Origin: Branchiostoma floridae
Taxonomy: Eukaryota > Chordata > Leptocardii > Amphioxiformes > Branchiostomatidae
DNA length: 60,000 nucleotides
Direction of reading: 5' to 3'
Assembly (NCBI RefSeq): GCF_000003815.2
Contig: NC_049990.1
Coordinates: 11,088,985-11,148,984 of the forward strand
Below, piece by piece: positions 1 to 13,300 of this stretch. Numbering within the stretch: the first letter of the stretch is position 1; each line of letters opens with the position of its first letter. Both the position numbers and the translations under genes were made by a program. The notes below the pieces were generated by a model, which was not told where the DNA came from, made no database searches, and saw only the letters and a program-made list of their open reading frames with translations.

Positions 1-1316
1 GATTCTCATAGACTACAATATATAACGGAGAGCAAGACGGCCCAACCTTAAGGTTACTCTTATAAAGGTCAATGTTTGTTTTCTATCGGTCAAACTTCAA
101 CAACGGTGTGCTTCAGCCAATCAGTTAATCGTTGATGTCAGAATAATATTTTCATAGCATTCCAGTCTGAAACACTCGTCTGTCGACTTGATATCCCCAA
201 ATACTCCTATTTCATATACAACGGATAAAGATTACCTGGCGGATAAAGGTGAATAGCTTGATATGTACTCAAAGATTGTATCAAAATCGTACAGTGGCCT
301 TCGGCAAATGTACTAGGAACGGGCAGTTAATTGCAGTATTTTCTACCTTTGATCCAACTGTGGCAGCTGAGGCCATCGGTGCATAAATACTCGAGCCAAT
401 GTCACGTCTCTAGTTTTATCATAATATCTTATAACTGTCAAAACCACTCATAAAAATGCACTTGCCTCACGTGCGATAAAGAATACGTAGCTCACGTTTC
501 ACGAACTTGAAATGCATTTCGTGCCATAGGCATTTCTTCAAAGATTACTTTATATTCTACGAGATGTTTCCTGTTTTCCGGTGCAATTTCCCGTCTTAAA
601 ATCAGCTTGGGAAATGCGCCATTTGACTGATAGTCACTACCAGATGGCTGGCATTTCTGGAGATAGAAGTCTACCTTTACCTTCTGTCTGTACTTTTTAT
701 ACAGTACTGTTTAAAAGTTAGTTGAGTGCAGCGTCACATTGTCCTCGTCTGCCCCGAAGAAAATAAAAGTGTAGTTTATGGAACCATTTTAATCGTGTAC
801 ATATGCTGCAGGCATTCTCACTTTTTACACCGCGTTCCCTCGCAGTAAATGTCGACTCCCCTTGTATTACTCTTTTAATGACATCCTAACCATTCATTTC
901 TGCCTCGGGAAATTATAAAGTATTGCAAACATCAAAGAGGAACGGAAAATATAGACATCTGGTGAGGTCTGTCTAAGGCAGTTAAACACAACACACGATC
1001 AGAATTATGCATGAGCTTCATACTAACAGGCAGAATCCATCAATACTTTCCCAATCATCTAAACTACTCGATGAAAAGTTTCAGACAAAGAGCATAGACG
1101 GTTCAGCAATTAAACGTTTATGTGTCCTAATTGCCTCGTCTTTGTACATGTCGGAGTGATGAAACTACCTTCATGTCTCTACCCATCCCCGTAAGGGTTG
1201 TCAACGTTGATAAGTTTCAGGATTTTCACTACCTTTTACGTCGGTGCGTATCAAACGTAGCACCATGTTATATTTATATTTCAGCCATACCATATATGGT
1301 ATGGTGAAATATATTG
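1..1316. other. Intergenic, no gene seen
   Basis: AT-rich DNA with stops in all frames and no reading frame of note. No RNA gene, repeat array or mobile element was recognised here. Confidence 0.6.
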
Positions 1317-3219
1317 TATTCGTAATGTTTCTTTCTTTCTTTCTTTCTTTCTTTCTCCTGTCAAATCTTCAAATCGAATCATCTCCGTCGTTCCGGGACC
1401 GAATGACCTGAAATTTGGCACAAGAGTAGAGTGGGTCAATACCGAGGTGCTTTTTTCTCATTTTTTTCATATCTGCCTCTAAAATGATTTTATTGAAGTT
1501 TAAAGGTCACGTTTTGACCACAACGGTATATTTTGACCCCCTGTACCATTGAATTACAATGGAATAACCTTAAATTTGGTGTAGATAGGCATTAGATAGT
1601 TGGTAAAATGATCCAAGTAAAATTTTTGGCATGAACCAATTTCAAATTATTAATTTCTGCACTTTTCTGAGGGGAAATTGGTTTTCTTTCGGCCTTCTCC
1701 CGTGAACTCCCGTGACCCCAGAGCCCACAGGTGCCAGGTGCCATCGGTCTGGGGAGAGCGAGAGTTAATTACTTTATGGGCGCCAGCCAATCAGCGACGA
1801 GAAAGGCGAATGCTAGTTAATATTCATAAGCGGGGCCTTGCAATCCCGTTTATACACAAACAGATGCATATTACAGCCTTACAGTGGCTATATGTTACCC
1901 TGTGCCCGGTTTGAAATTGTAGTTTGCGAAGATTTTGAGCTCAGACAGGGTCATTTTGAGCGGTAGCGGACGGTACGCGTGCATTGAACGTCAGAATACA
2001 AGTCTGTGTCGATGAATTTACAACATTCCGCATGGCACTATCAATCATTTTTNNNNNNNNNNNNNNNNNNNNNNNNNNNNNNNNNNNNNNNNNNNNNNNN
2101 NNNNNNNNNNNNNNNNNNNNNNNNNNNNNNNNNNNNNNNNNNNNNNNNNNNNGCGGGAAAATTGGACAGTTTGCGTTTAGTTTTGATACGTAAGTTTGAC
2201 AGTGGCGAGAATGCATGTATTTTTTCCCAAACAAATGTAGGTACTTCTAACGTTAGTGTTGTTGTTGTTCTTTTTTGACGTAAACTTTGTACATTCAAAT
2301 TGTAAGTAACTTTAAACTGCCAGAGTTTGAGCCCAATAAAAAACTCTTAGTACCAGAGTATCACCACTGACCTCCGAAAAGAAACCCCCGAACAAGGTAG
2401 AAACTCCTATCCTCTAGGTCTCGCACGCTACGAGCAGGAAATTACAACACTCAGACAAGATTACGTCCGATGGCTGATTGCATACAAAGTAAAACACTTT
2501 AACAGTGGTATGCAGGGCATATACTTAACAAAGAATTCGAAGGAAAATGAAATATATAGATAAAGCCAAATCAAGTTAACTTGTTGGTCCTGGGATTTTT
2601 CAGAAAAGAAAAGAAGCGACAGGGTGGTAAAATTCTTCTAAAAATTCGAGACGTCTCCGTTTATGCTCATACAAAACAAGAAGATTGAAGTTTTTAGCTT
2701 GAAAAAAACAACAACAACAACAACACACTCCTACTACACAACACTTGCACCTGCTTGACGATTATTAAAACGTATGCCCTACTTGATTAAGAAAAAAGTT
2801 CAATGCAATAATAAATGTACCCACATCACAAAGAGATTATGACGGTACTTAGACCTAGTTATCGAAGTGGAAATTGTTGAATGGCGTCATGTAATTTCAT
2901 GATGAAAATCTTCTGAATCGAAGATGCGTTTTTTTTTACTCTCGGAAAAATAGGAGCTGCCGCAATTCTAAAAGCCAATCAGTTATGCATAGGCGCTCCT
3001 GTGGAAGATTATATTCTTCCATATGGGCCCGGTTCATATTGGGCAAGCTCTGTTTTGACCTGGAATCAATTCACAATATTAGTTCTCTTTTGGGGATAAC
3101 TTACAGTTTAAATATTGCACTTTTGCGCAGGGGTGACTTGGAACAGTCCAATGTTGCGTGGGAATGGGTATGGCTGAAATATGCTGTATTTGCACCCAAG
3201 CAAATGTCGGCCTTTCTAG
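1317..3219. repeat. 1.9 kb tandem duplication, copy 1
   Basis: This block recurs almost unchanged immediately downstream (3220-5087). It opens with TATTCGTAATG followed by a TTTC microsatellite (about 1328-1357) and ends at CTTTCTAG. A 78-residue reading frame (1678-1914) has a counterpart at 3573-3809 that differs at only 5 residues. It has no recognisable domain and is treated as a by-product of the duplication. The microsatellite and the following stretch resemble the tail of an old LINE read on the minus strand, but this is weak. The copy is interrupted by a 100 N gap whose content can be read from copy 2. Confidence 0.9.
2053..2152. other. Assembly gap (100 N)
   Basis: Round-number gap inside duplication copy 1. 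Copy 2 has about 60 bp at the same place (from about 3950), so the true missing length is probably about 60 bp. Confidence 0.95.
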
Positions 3220-5087
3220 TATTCGTAATGTTTCTTTCTTTCTTTCTTTCTCCTGTCAAATCTTCAAATCGAATCATCTCCGTCGTTCCGGGACCGAATG
3301 ACCTGAAATTTGGCACAAGAGTAGAGTGGGTCAATACCGGGGTGCTTTTTTCTCATTTTTTACATATCTGCCTCTAAAATGATTTTATTGAAGTTTAAAG
3401 GTCACGTTTTGACCACAACGGTATATTTTGACCCCCTGTACCATTGAATTACAATGGAATGACCTTAAATTTGGTGTAGATAGGCATTAGATAGTTGGTA
3501 AAATGATCCAAGTAAAATTTTTGGCATGGACCAATTTCAAATTATTAATTTCTGCACTTTTCTGAGGGGAAATTGGTTTTCTTTCGGCCTTCTCCCGTGA
3601 ACTCCCGTGACCCCAGAGCCCACAGGTGCCAGGTGCCAGCGGTCTGGGGAGAGCGAGAGTTAATTACTTTATGGACGCCAGCCAATCAGCGACGAGAAAG
3701 GCGAATGGTAGTTAATATTCATAAGCTGGGCCTTGCAATCCCGTTTATACACAAACAGATGCATATTACAGCCTTACAGTGGCCATATGTTACCCTGTGC
3801 CCGGTTTGAAATTGTAGTTTGCGAGGATTTGGAGTTCAGACAGGGTCATTTGAGCGGTAGCGGACGGTACGCGTGCATTGAACATCAGAATACAAGTCTG
3901 TGTCGATGAATTTACCAACATTCCGCATGGCACTATCAATCATTTTTGGCATATTTGACTTTGGGGGTTAGTTGAGACAATCGAGAAAATGTTACTTGGC
4001 AGAAAACGCGGGAAAATTGGACAGTTTGCGTTTAGTTTTGATACGTAAGTTTGACAGTGGCGAGAATGCATGTATTTTTTTCCAAACAAATGTAGGTACT
4101 TCTAACGTTAGTGTTGTTGTTGTTCTATTTTGACGTAAACTTTGTACATTCAAATTGTTAGTAACTTTAAACTGCCAGAGCTTGAGCCCAATAAAACACT
4201 CTTAGTACCAGAGTATCACCACTGACCTCCGAAAAGAAACCCCCGAACAAGGTATAGAAACTCCTATCCTCCAGGTCTCGCACGCTACGAGCAGGAAATT
4301 ACAACACTCAGACAAGATTACGTCCGATGGCTGATTGCATACAAAGTAAAACAATTTAACAGTGGTATGCAGGGCATATACTTAACAAAGAATTCGAAGG
4401 AAAATGAAATATATAGATAAAGCCAAATCAAGTTAACTTGTTGGTCCTGGGATTTTTCAGAAAAGAAATGAAGCGACAGGGTGGTAAAATTCTTGTAAAA
4501 ATTCGAGACGTCTCCGTTTATGTAATGGCTCATACAAAACAAGAAGAAGATTGAAGTTTTTAGCTTGAAAAAAAAAACACAACAACAACACACTCCTACT
4601 ACACAACACCTTCACCTGCTTGACAATTATTAAAACGTATGCCCTACTTGATTAAAAAAAGTTCAATGCAATAATAAATGTACCCACATCACAAGGAGAT
4701 TATGACGGTACTTAGACCTAGTTATCGAAGTGGAAATTGTTGAATGGCGTCATGTAATTTCATGATGAAAATCTTCTGAATGGAAGATGCGTTTTTTTCA
4801 CTCTCGGAAAAATAGGAGCTGCCGCAATTCTAAAAGCCAATCAGTTATGCATAGGCGCTCCTGTGGAAGATTATATTCTTCCATATGGGCCCGGTTCATA
4901 TTGGGCAAGCTCTAGATCTGTTTTGACCTGGAATCAATTCACAATATTAGTTCTCTTTTGGGGATAACTTACAGTTGAAATATTGCACTTTTGCGCAGGG
5001 GTGACTTGGAACAGTCCAATGTTGCGTGGGAATGGGTATGGCTGAAATATGCTGTATTTGCACCCAAGCAAATGTCGGCCTTTCTAG
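3220..5087. repeat. 1.9 kb tandem duplication, copy 2
   Basis: Direct repeat of 1317-3219 with a period of 1903 bp. The TTTC microsatellite at its start is shorter (about 3229-3253) than in copy 1, and there are scattered small indels and substitutions. TATTC is found at the left edge of copy 1, at the junction and just after copy 2 (5088-5092), so the breakpoints share 5 bp of microhomology. No protein domain was seen. Confidence 0.9.
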
Positions 5088-7173
5088 TATTCCATCTGTT
5101 ACTATTACAGAGCTAGGTACCTAAGCACTGTACTATATAACTGCCTTTCAGAAGATGTGCTGACCGAATCACTTTTATACACCGGCAGTAAAAGCAAAGA
5201 GCATGGTCTATCGCCGCAAAGGATAAATATGATTTATAATGGTAATGTCTCTTTATTACCAGACAGAAGGTCTATTCTATGGAACCGGGTGATAAATCAT
5301 TGCGTGCGTTTCATCAACTGTTCCAAGTGATTTGTCTGGAAAATTTTGAACGAGGCTAATCTGGGATGAAAAGAACAAGAAAAATAACACGTACAACGTG
5401 CCTGCATTTGCTCACCGCGTAACGCATTTTCTACTTGACAACACCAATAACGCTGAGTAAAACGAGTGAATCGTTTCCATGCCTCTGGCGAATATTGCAG
5501 AGAGTCCCGTTACAGAGCACACATCGCGGGAACAGCTGCCGCGGGTTCGCTTGGCTGGATGTTTTATGGCTTCCATCGCACAGATGGATCACTCGGGGAA
5601 TCTGACATCCCTGCCTGCAACTCTTAATTTTCGTTCCTTTACAATCTGTCTCAATAAGAAGTAATTGGTTTTGAGCCGGTATGCTTCTAGAAGATGCTTC
5701 TAGAATGTTTGCATAAATTTTTGTTTCCCGAATTCAGGGAAGTTGCGACCGTATCCTGGTCAGGTACGTGAGTCCATGTGGATCTGCCCGTGAAGATTTC
5801 CGGTTCATTCGGCTGGCCAAGTTGTTGACCTGAAAGCGGAGAGCGTATCATCTTTTTTGCGGAGATATTGATAGTGCTTCTTTGATGAGATGACAGCTTC
5901 TTAATTTGGCTGTTGCTGGGAATGTGTTGAGGGCTTAATTTCCGGAGCCAGGCATTCGTGGTTTATGGAGGTTCTGGCCACATCAGAGGGCAAAATGCCA
6001 ACTACTAACGTCTCACTTCTATTGGTCGTATATTCTTCGAGAATTGCTTCCCAAGAAATTGGTTAGGGCGTGTATGGATGTGTGTGCGATATGAAAATAA
6101 CGACGCCATATCATTAATGAAAGGCACTATCCATTCGTAACATTCATAGATCGGCTGTGCCAAAGTGCCCATGGATACTTGTACGCTCAGGGGTGGCCGC
6201 TGTGCAGAGCAGGCCTTGGACCCTTTAATGTTGTATTTGTCCATGTCTAACAAATACTAACCCCTTGTCCGTCGCAATGTAAGACTACTCCAAGCTTATC
6301 GCAAACCCAACTAAATTACGAACTCAAGTAAGACAAATCCTTAGAATGCTAGCATTAATATTAAACCTTTACTCGGATCGAAAGAAGGATTTTGCTCGCG
6401 GCATTGACTGACATCCCGTGCAACCTACATCGCCTTACAGCGAGTCGGATGATTTTCTCCGACATATTCATCGTTAGCAGCTGAGTACTTAAGGTTCCTG
6501 CTGTATTGATGTTAAACCTTTATATTCAGCTTGGGTTGCAAATACATGCTTCAGGTTTAATGAGAGCCAAAGGCAGAGGACAAATATGTAAGGATTATGC
6601 TGCAAAAATCGTTATAAAGATTATTAATTGATATTAATCCTATTGATATTAATCCTACAAGCATTAAACAATATACTTTGCCTGACCCTTGCCTCTTCCC
6701 TCATGACCTCAATAAAACGTGGCCTGCAAGCCGGTTTGAGCTTTTATAAATAAACAGAGGTTCAAACAAACAAAAACTCCACATCATTAAATCTGTTTGC
6801 TAAGTTCAATGTGATCCAAAACTATGTACAAAGAGAGCCCACGCCATTGATAATGTGTAAACGCAGTATACATATATTTGCTCATAAATCATATAGTCAA
6901 TAGACACCTACATGTTAGATCAATGAGAAACAAGGCACCTTTACAGCAAAATGAAATCTAAATGCCACACGGAGTTCAGTGACATTTAATTTAAGGTGAC
7001 GCCGGGCGCATACATATAAGCAATTGTCAGGCCCGTCCGTGTTCTGAATTCCTAATAAATCACTAAATGCTACTGACTACGCTCACTTAAAGTGTGAACA
7101 TACGTTTTAAGGATCGGCTGTAAAAGAACACAGGATACTTTACTACTTTCGTACCAGTCGTAATTATCTAAGG
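5088..7173. other. Intergenic, no gene seen
   Basis: Short reading frames such as 5479-5664 show no signal peptide, domain or compositional bias. A minor local repeat of TTGATATTAATCCTA lies near 6630-6655. Nothing else was recognised. Confidence 0.5.
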
Positions 7174-7341
7174 GGTTACATAGGTCGTGCGATCGTCGTA
7201 ATATCGCTAACTTCGGGCATTTTAGAGGACAAAAATGTACGTCTTCTGCAAAGTTCAACTGTCAACACACAATGCTGTCACGGCCTACTTGACAATCCTA
7301 GGGCATCAAAATCGTACGACGATCGTACGACCTATGTGACC
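7174..7341. mobile_element. Short inverted-repeat element (MITE-like)
   Basis: About 168 bp bounded by 25 bp terminal inverted repeats. The left end starts GGTTACATAGGTCGTGCGAT and the right end reads, as its reverse complement, GGTCACATAGGTCGTACGAT; 23 of 25 bases match over the full arms. There is no coding capacity. A target-site duplication was not clear, so the superfamily is unassigned. Confidence 0.6.
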
Positions 7342-8513
7342 GTGCCTTAATAGGTCACTGAAGCTTTGAAAAATCCCTGTGACATTTGACCTAAGTGTCT
7401 CTTCTTGAAAGGCATCTATGAAATCGCAGGAGACGTTTTGAATACCCTTGAATGTTCAATGCTGACGAATATCGACGACTCTGTCATTGATGATTCGACA
7501 CACTACTCTTGGCTTCCCCTCACCCATTCGAGAGCAAGCACTATCAGGTTGGGGGTTAGTCTGTTGGAACAAGCAGTGTTATCGGTAAATAGTTTTGGTA
7601 ATTCACCAACTACAAGGTGCTATATGATGAAGGCAAACATTGAATGAACCAACAAAGGACGAGCCTGAAATCGTAAACACCCGTCAACCATTTTTTTAAC
7701 CGTTCTCAGGCGTTCAAAGCCTGAAATAAAACCGACCAACTAGGTAGCCAGGACCAACACCACTTACTCTTTGTCCCAAGAGCTACATGTATCACTAGAA
7801 ACTCATCACCATAGCAGGTTCAGAACACGAGATATTCAACACTGGAATCAGTACCAGAAAGAGCCGCTAGGAGGTCCATTATCACACTTGTATCCCCGGC
7901 CATTGCCCACTTCCTAATGTTATAAGAATCCATTTAAAGTGGAGTTATGCAGCCCACAGACAAACACATGCAAACGGCACCAGAGACATAGCCTTTTTGC
8001 GAAGGGCACTACACAAATAGGCAGACTTCCACGAGTTACCAACTTCGTGCACGATGTTGAAACCTGGTGTGTCCTCACCGTGGGCACGGGTTTCCACGGG
8101 CTGCCTGTTCCCGTGTGCCCAACGTGGAAAACCTGTGCACACAACAGGACACGCGAAGAGTCCACGCGTCCTCACTGTGGCACACTTTCCGTGTTGTGAA
8201 GGACTGATTGTGAAGAAATATACGATCTAACAACCAAATAAGCAGCTCCTTTCTATTCACGTATCACGTAAACAGATTACTTTTATATCTGACGACAACC
8301 ACGTCGGAAATTACAAACGACAGAGTCGTGAAGCTTCACAGCAGGAGATAATTTATAGCCTGTCCACAGAGGGCTTGGTCCGTTTGAACAGGCTAACCAA
8401 TTTCATTAAGTGTGCACTGTCACTGTAATCAAGCTGATTGGGCTTATATCGATCTGTAGTGTTGCCTGTGGCGATTTCTCTGCAGGGTAATTGTAACACC
8501 GCGTGCCTTTTGG
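7342..8513. other. Intergenic, no gene seen
   Basis: A GC-richer patch at about 8060-8180 is open in several frames on both strands, which argues for composition rather than coding. No gene was recognised. Confidence 0.45.
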
Positions 8514-8746
8514 CCCCCTTTCCACTAGACGGTGATCGCACTGCGCTCTCACTGCGACCTAAATAGGATATGTGTAACCTTCACTTTCACACTGGGTACA
8601 TCGTGCAAAACGTAAAAGTGTGATTGAGAAGACAACAACACACAGAAAGTGTAAAAAAGATTCAATTCTTTTCTATACAATCCGTTTAGCGATATATCAA
8701 ATTTGAGGTCGCAGAGACAGCGCGGCGAGAGCGCCGTCCTAGGGGG
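8514..8746. mobile_element. Inverted-repeat element with GATCGCACTG ends
   Basis: About 233 bp with imperfect terminal inverted repeats of about 45 bp. The left arm runs from CCCCCTTTCCACTAGACGG to GCGACCTAAAT, and the right arm from ATTTGAGGTCGC to GTCCTAGGGGG. Fragments of the same family occur at about 15645-15690 (opposite orientation) and 25718-25760, so it is a dispersed non-autonomous family. No coding capacity. Confidence 0.6.
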
Positions 8747-10920
8747 TATTACCAGCTTTTACTCCCTGTACCTTTATGCCGTGTCATAGGAAATATTCTC
8801 CCAATGTGAATGCAATGCGTAAGTACAGTGCCAATGTTAGAATCTCAGTGCCTTCCATTCTGAAAAGCTTCTCAAATTGCCAGTAATACGCCCAACTTTG
8901 AAAAAGCGGGGGCTACAGTGCACTCTCCATGATACTAATGGTCGTTTCAGCTTTGAATCGCCCTCGATGCCATCAACACTGTTCTCCGGTCCTATCACTC
9001 ATACACCTGAAGGCACCAGCGCTGCCGACCCATCGCATGACCTCTCATACGGTCCACTTTCACGGGACTTCACTGCAGATGAGGTCCTGTCGGTTCCGCC
9101 GCTAGCTGGCTCACAGTTAATTAAAACGACCCTTTCCGTTCAGATGGGCTACATTGTTTTTATCTCACGCGTTGACTTCCATATGGTGTGGGATTAGGAA
9201 TGCGGTGTGGGTTGTTAGGTGTGGTGCTGTGGGAATATTATTTGGAATGGTACACATCTGCTGAGGCGTATGGAATTTTCCCGATCCGCCAAGTTAGGTC
9301 CTGGACCGTGCAAGTTCTACTGTACGAAATCTGATCTTTAAGTAGACGTAAAGGAACCGTGAAGCATGCATATAATTATGAATGCTCTTTACCCCTGCAT
9401 CTTTTCGCATGCTTTGCGGAAAGTTTTAAGAAGGGTTTAATGTTACGTTCTGTAACAATAAGAAAAAGTATAATAATCCATACGTTTTTATCATAACAAG
9501 TAACTCGTTGACACGGGCTGCTATTGAAGCAAAGCAATACGCCTCAATAGAAAATATATGCCTTTATACATCAGTGTACTACATATCCTTAAACAATGTC
9601 TACTAGTATAACACAATGAATCCCCCCGTTCCTCTACATTACATACAAAGGAATATATCATTTACTTTAGACCGTTTTTGTAATCCATTATACCCAAAGA
9701 ATAATCCAACAAGTTTACTAAGAAAAATGCAAACAAAAGCATCAATGTTCTGCGAAAATCACTATATTCGGCCTCCTTCCATCGATTTATCTGGAATGGA
9801 TGAAATACAATAAAACGTGAAATGACCATATTAAAGGGATGGCATTAGCCGTTATTTACGGGGGTTTATAATAGTGCAGGTGGTGATAAACTGTGAATGG
9901 CACATATGAGCGGTACATTATTCATACTTATGAGTGCCATAATCTCCCTCTATAAGACCTTTCGTAACGAAATAGCAGTGAAGTCAATCGTAAAATCTAT
10001 ATCCAATACTACATCGATCTAGCCTATATAGCTGGTGATACAATAAATGATACACAACACGAAAACGAATATTTAAACTTTCCGGAATACGTAAATATAA
10101 CCTAAAGGTGGGAAATATTTTCGCAGAGTTTACGGTATTGTAAAGGCCATGGAAACAATTGTTTTAATTTTCCGTAACCTTTCCGTATTCGTTAAGGTAA
10201 ATTCAATACATGTGATATCTTTACATAACCTTTAAACGTCCGTATATGTGCCGTATAGATAAAGCATTGTTTGTTCATGTATTTTGCGTTGATAAGTAAA
10301 ATTATCACTTTTCTCACTCCCAAATAATAAACTATACATAGCTAGATGGCTATATTTTGCAATACAAGAATGCTGTAACATAGTATACACGTACAGAAGC
10401 TGATCTTATTTTCCACCAAATGTAACTTTGTAGCATTTCTATTTTGAAATATCTAAATGTATTAGCCCATTTGACCTCTCAATAGTAAATTATAGTTAGA
10501 CAGATGGATAGCTATATCTTACGACAAAAATGAATGCTGTAACATAAAATACACCCAAAAAACGATCTTACATTCAAACCCATCTCACGAATTACCCACC
10601 AAATGAGTTGGCATTTGTACAGAGATAGTTGCGAGTAATTTCATCTTGAAGACTTTGATATAACACTCTTGTGTAAAAGTCAGGGCTTGACCCTGTGGTA
10701 AAATCTCGGTGAGGGCCACCGCGTTCGGTATCAGGAGTTCAGTGACCCGTGGGTGGGGCCTCAGGTGCTGTTGGCGTGAAGGTAATTCTGTACACCGTAG
10801 AAAAATAACGGCTCATCCATAACGTTTGCGGGGTTGATCGAGATATTGGGGGTATCGACCCATTTGTCTTAACGGTTGAATGCAAAGAAAAACAGGGCAA
10901 TAGGCTGTGTACGGTCACTA
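8747..10920. other. Intergenic, no gene seen
   Basis: The 8877-9197 reading frame (106 codons) has no recognisable domain and is not supported as a gene. Two diverged copies of a segment containing GCTGTAACATA (about 10340-10450 and 10495-10620) suggest an old local duplication of about 160 bp. Confidence 0.45.
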
Positions 10921-11138
10921 CTAGGGGTGGGTACCGGTACAGAAAATTCCGGTCCAGGTCCAGAGGATCAGGTCCAGGTACGGACCTGAACCTGGACCTG
11001 ATTCAGTATGTGGCATCTTGTGAATGGACGATACTCAAAACAATGGTCCATTTTGCTACAAAGAAATCTGTTTTGTCTAGTATTTGGCTCCCACTGGTGT
11101 TTTTAAATCCTACAAGACTAACCGATACCCAGCCCTAT
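10921..11138. mobile_element. Non-autonomous TIR element, short (deleted) copy
   Basis: It starts CTAGGGGTGGGTACCGGTAC and ends with the near inverted match CCGATACCCAGCCCTAT. The interior has a palindromic run built on AGGTCCAGGTCC and GGACCTGAACCTGG. A longer relative ends at 24867 and shares the ends and the palindrome but has more interior sequence, so this copy is internally deleted. The GGGTA-type ends suggest the hAT superfamily, which is an inference. Confidence 0.6.
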
Positions 11139-11989
11139 TAACTGCTATACTCATCTGTTACAACGTGTTAACCGCATAGGCATGTCTGCAAAATACAAAA
11201 CTCGACAAGAACGGTACAAAAATAAGATATTTTTTACGCTTTGTGTTTTGTCGTCTTTTAGTCGTTTGTTTTGCGTGATGTTCCATTGTAAAGTAATACG
11301 GGTAACAAAAATCAAACTTATAGAACGCAGCAACGCCGCGAACGTGCCGCAGTCGAGTGATATACTTAATCAACCTCTGGTTGTAGAGTTATAATTACTT
11401 TATTGAATCTCATTCATTTGAACCTAGATTTTCTTTATTAACGACAATGAATTATGTCCTCCTCGTTTTAGACAGCAAACAATTTTCTAATCATACCTTA
11501 ATGAAAACAAATCCCTGAAGAAATCACCAAAAATACATCCCTTCAAATGCTACACCGATTGTCAACACTGCGTACGTCCAGTTCTTTAAGCTCGTCCTTT
11601 TGTCCAATATGAGTTATCTACCTTGAAAATTGCAAGACCCTGGTCCCATCTTATCTGATTGGCATGAGGAAAGGGCAGCTTTTAGTCGGGAGAAGATTGG
11701 TGGTCGATAAGATGTCGTTTGGTGACTGGGGCTCAGGGCGATAAACCAAGAACATGGACAGATCTGTTGTCAGCTAACCGTGAGAGCAATGCTAAGCAAA
11801 AAATTATCATGGAAATCCATCATTCTCCGTTATGCTCCTTGGAAGATTTTGACAAAATTGCCCTTGCAGTTCCAGAGCAAGCCGCTAGGTGGCCCAAACG
11901 CACACCACATCTTCCTTACATCACAAGCTATCTGCCACCAAAAAAATCAAGACCATAGCATGCCCAGGTCAAAGATATAAAAAATCGAA
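11139..11989. other. Intergenic, no gene seen
   Basis: Small reading frames, for example 11719-11958, have no recognisable domain. Nothing else was seen. Confidence 0.4.
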
Positions 11990-12200
11990 GTTCTACTGCA
12001 GTACCAAAATCACACACCAGGGGGCCCCCAATCGATCCTGACCTTCATCTTTGCAACACTTACCCATATATCGAATATCATTAAAATCCATCCAGAGGCT
12101 CTAAAGTTATGGTGATCACAAATATCCGGATACACAAACACACACACATACACACAGACAGACAGACACACCAAGAACCATAACTCAATTTTTATGGAGG
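11990..12200. repeat. Possible LINE (RTE-like) 3' tail with CACA/GACA tract
   Basis: The text from about 12050 resembles the closing part of RTE-type LINEs as I recall them: phrases of the type ATCGAATATCATTAAAATCC and CTCTAAAGTTATGG, then a run of ACACAC and GACAGACAGACAC (about 12133-12170). There is no reverse transcriptase frame nearby, so it would be a 5'-truncated remnant. Family assignment is tentative. Confidence 0.3.
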
Positions 12201-12286
12201 TAAATATAGGAAGTATGTGTTCTTGGAATACGAGTACAATCAACAGAAAATATTATTGTGACATTGTGAGTTCAATGAGTGATATA

Positions 12287-12494
12287 CTGTAAAAGCATTT
12301 AAGTTCGCGGGGATTTAATTTCGCGGTAGCGGGAATAAAGACTCTTCGCGGTGGTTTTAATTTCGCGGTAGCACCATGCACTGTAGTCTCTTACTGCCAT
12401 GGAAAAATGTTCGCAGTGGTTTTAAGTTCGTGGTGAAGCGGTCACCACGAAAACCGCGAACATTAAACCACCGCGAAAGTTTCTGCATTTACAG
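12287..12494. mobile_element. CGCGAA-rich MITE with TA target, copy 1
   Basis: 208 bp element flanked by TA on both sides (12285-12286 and 12495-12496). Its ends form an inverted repeat around CTGTAAA(A/T)GCATTTAA. The interior repeats TTCGCGG and its complement and can fold strongly. A second copy at 29716-29928 interrupts a duplicated exon fragment and confirms the element borders. TA target and short TIRs fit a Tc1/mariner-type non-autonomous element (inference). Confidence 0.75.
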
Positions 12495-13094
12495 TACCCA
12501 AATATTGTTCAGTCCCTGAAGCTCGGGTGTTTGGCTTCTAGATATATCGACTGCGAGTTTCTGTCAATAAAACTTTTGGAAAATATTGTCAGGATGTCAG
12601 TAAAACAAATTGGAACTATTGACAGGATTAATCTGTATATAAATATTTGGGGATATTGATAGGCGTTCCCTTTATTCTGTTATCAATAGCATTGCATGAT
12701 TCGGATAATCCCATCAAATGGTGCCAAAAGATTCATTTATATACTTTAGCAAGATTTATTACTACATAATGGAAATTGAATTATCTAGACACTCTTATAG
12801 TTTGCCAAGTTGTAACATTGCCAAAATGGTGCTGCAGTCCGATATCTTTACGTCTACTTCATAATTGTTAAATATCTATATGTAATTTTGTGGGTGACCC
12901 AAGTGAACTGCTGTCAGTCTTTTCACTTGTCAGTGGGCTGAAATATTGACTTTGCATTCAGATATCATACAAACTACGCGTACGTGATATAGACGCATCC
13001 TTCAGGCGCCAAAGTCTTATATGAGTCATTCAAGCTTTAAGTTTAGTTTTTCCCTCTGCATCCATAAGACCATATGTGGTCCTTTTGTGAATTT
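12495..13094. other. Intergenic, no gene seen
   Basis: AT-rich DNA with no reading frame or repeat of note. Confidence 0.5.
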
Positions 13095-13300
13095 AGCCCT
13101 CGGGGATGAATTAAGGGTTAATGACTCGCCCCGAGGTGAATATGGTGTCATAACGCCTGGTCCTTTGCTATAACCACCGAATAAAACCACCGAGTGAGCG
13201 AAGCGAACGAGGTGGTTTTATGAGGTGGTCATAGCAAAGGACCAGGCGTTATGACACCATATATACCGAGGAACAGGCGGGTCATTAACGCTATTATCAT
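13095..13300. mobile_element. Long foldback (near-perfect palindrome)
   Basis: Arms 13141-13191 and 13211-13261 are inverted copies matching at 48 of 51 positions, around a 19 bp loop (13192-13210). Weaker pairing continues outward to about 13108 and 13300 (GTTAATGACTCGCC against GGCGGGTCATTAAC). It could be a foldback transposon or the end of the element that carries the Crypton-like fragment to its right. Confidence 0.75.

Noticed and set aside
8877-9197. 106-codon plus-strand frame
   Set aside because: No recognisable domain, no neighbouring exons and no repeat-family match; at this length chance frames are expected.
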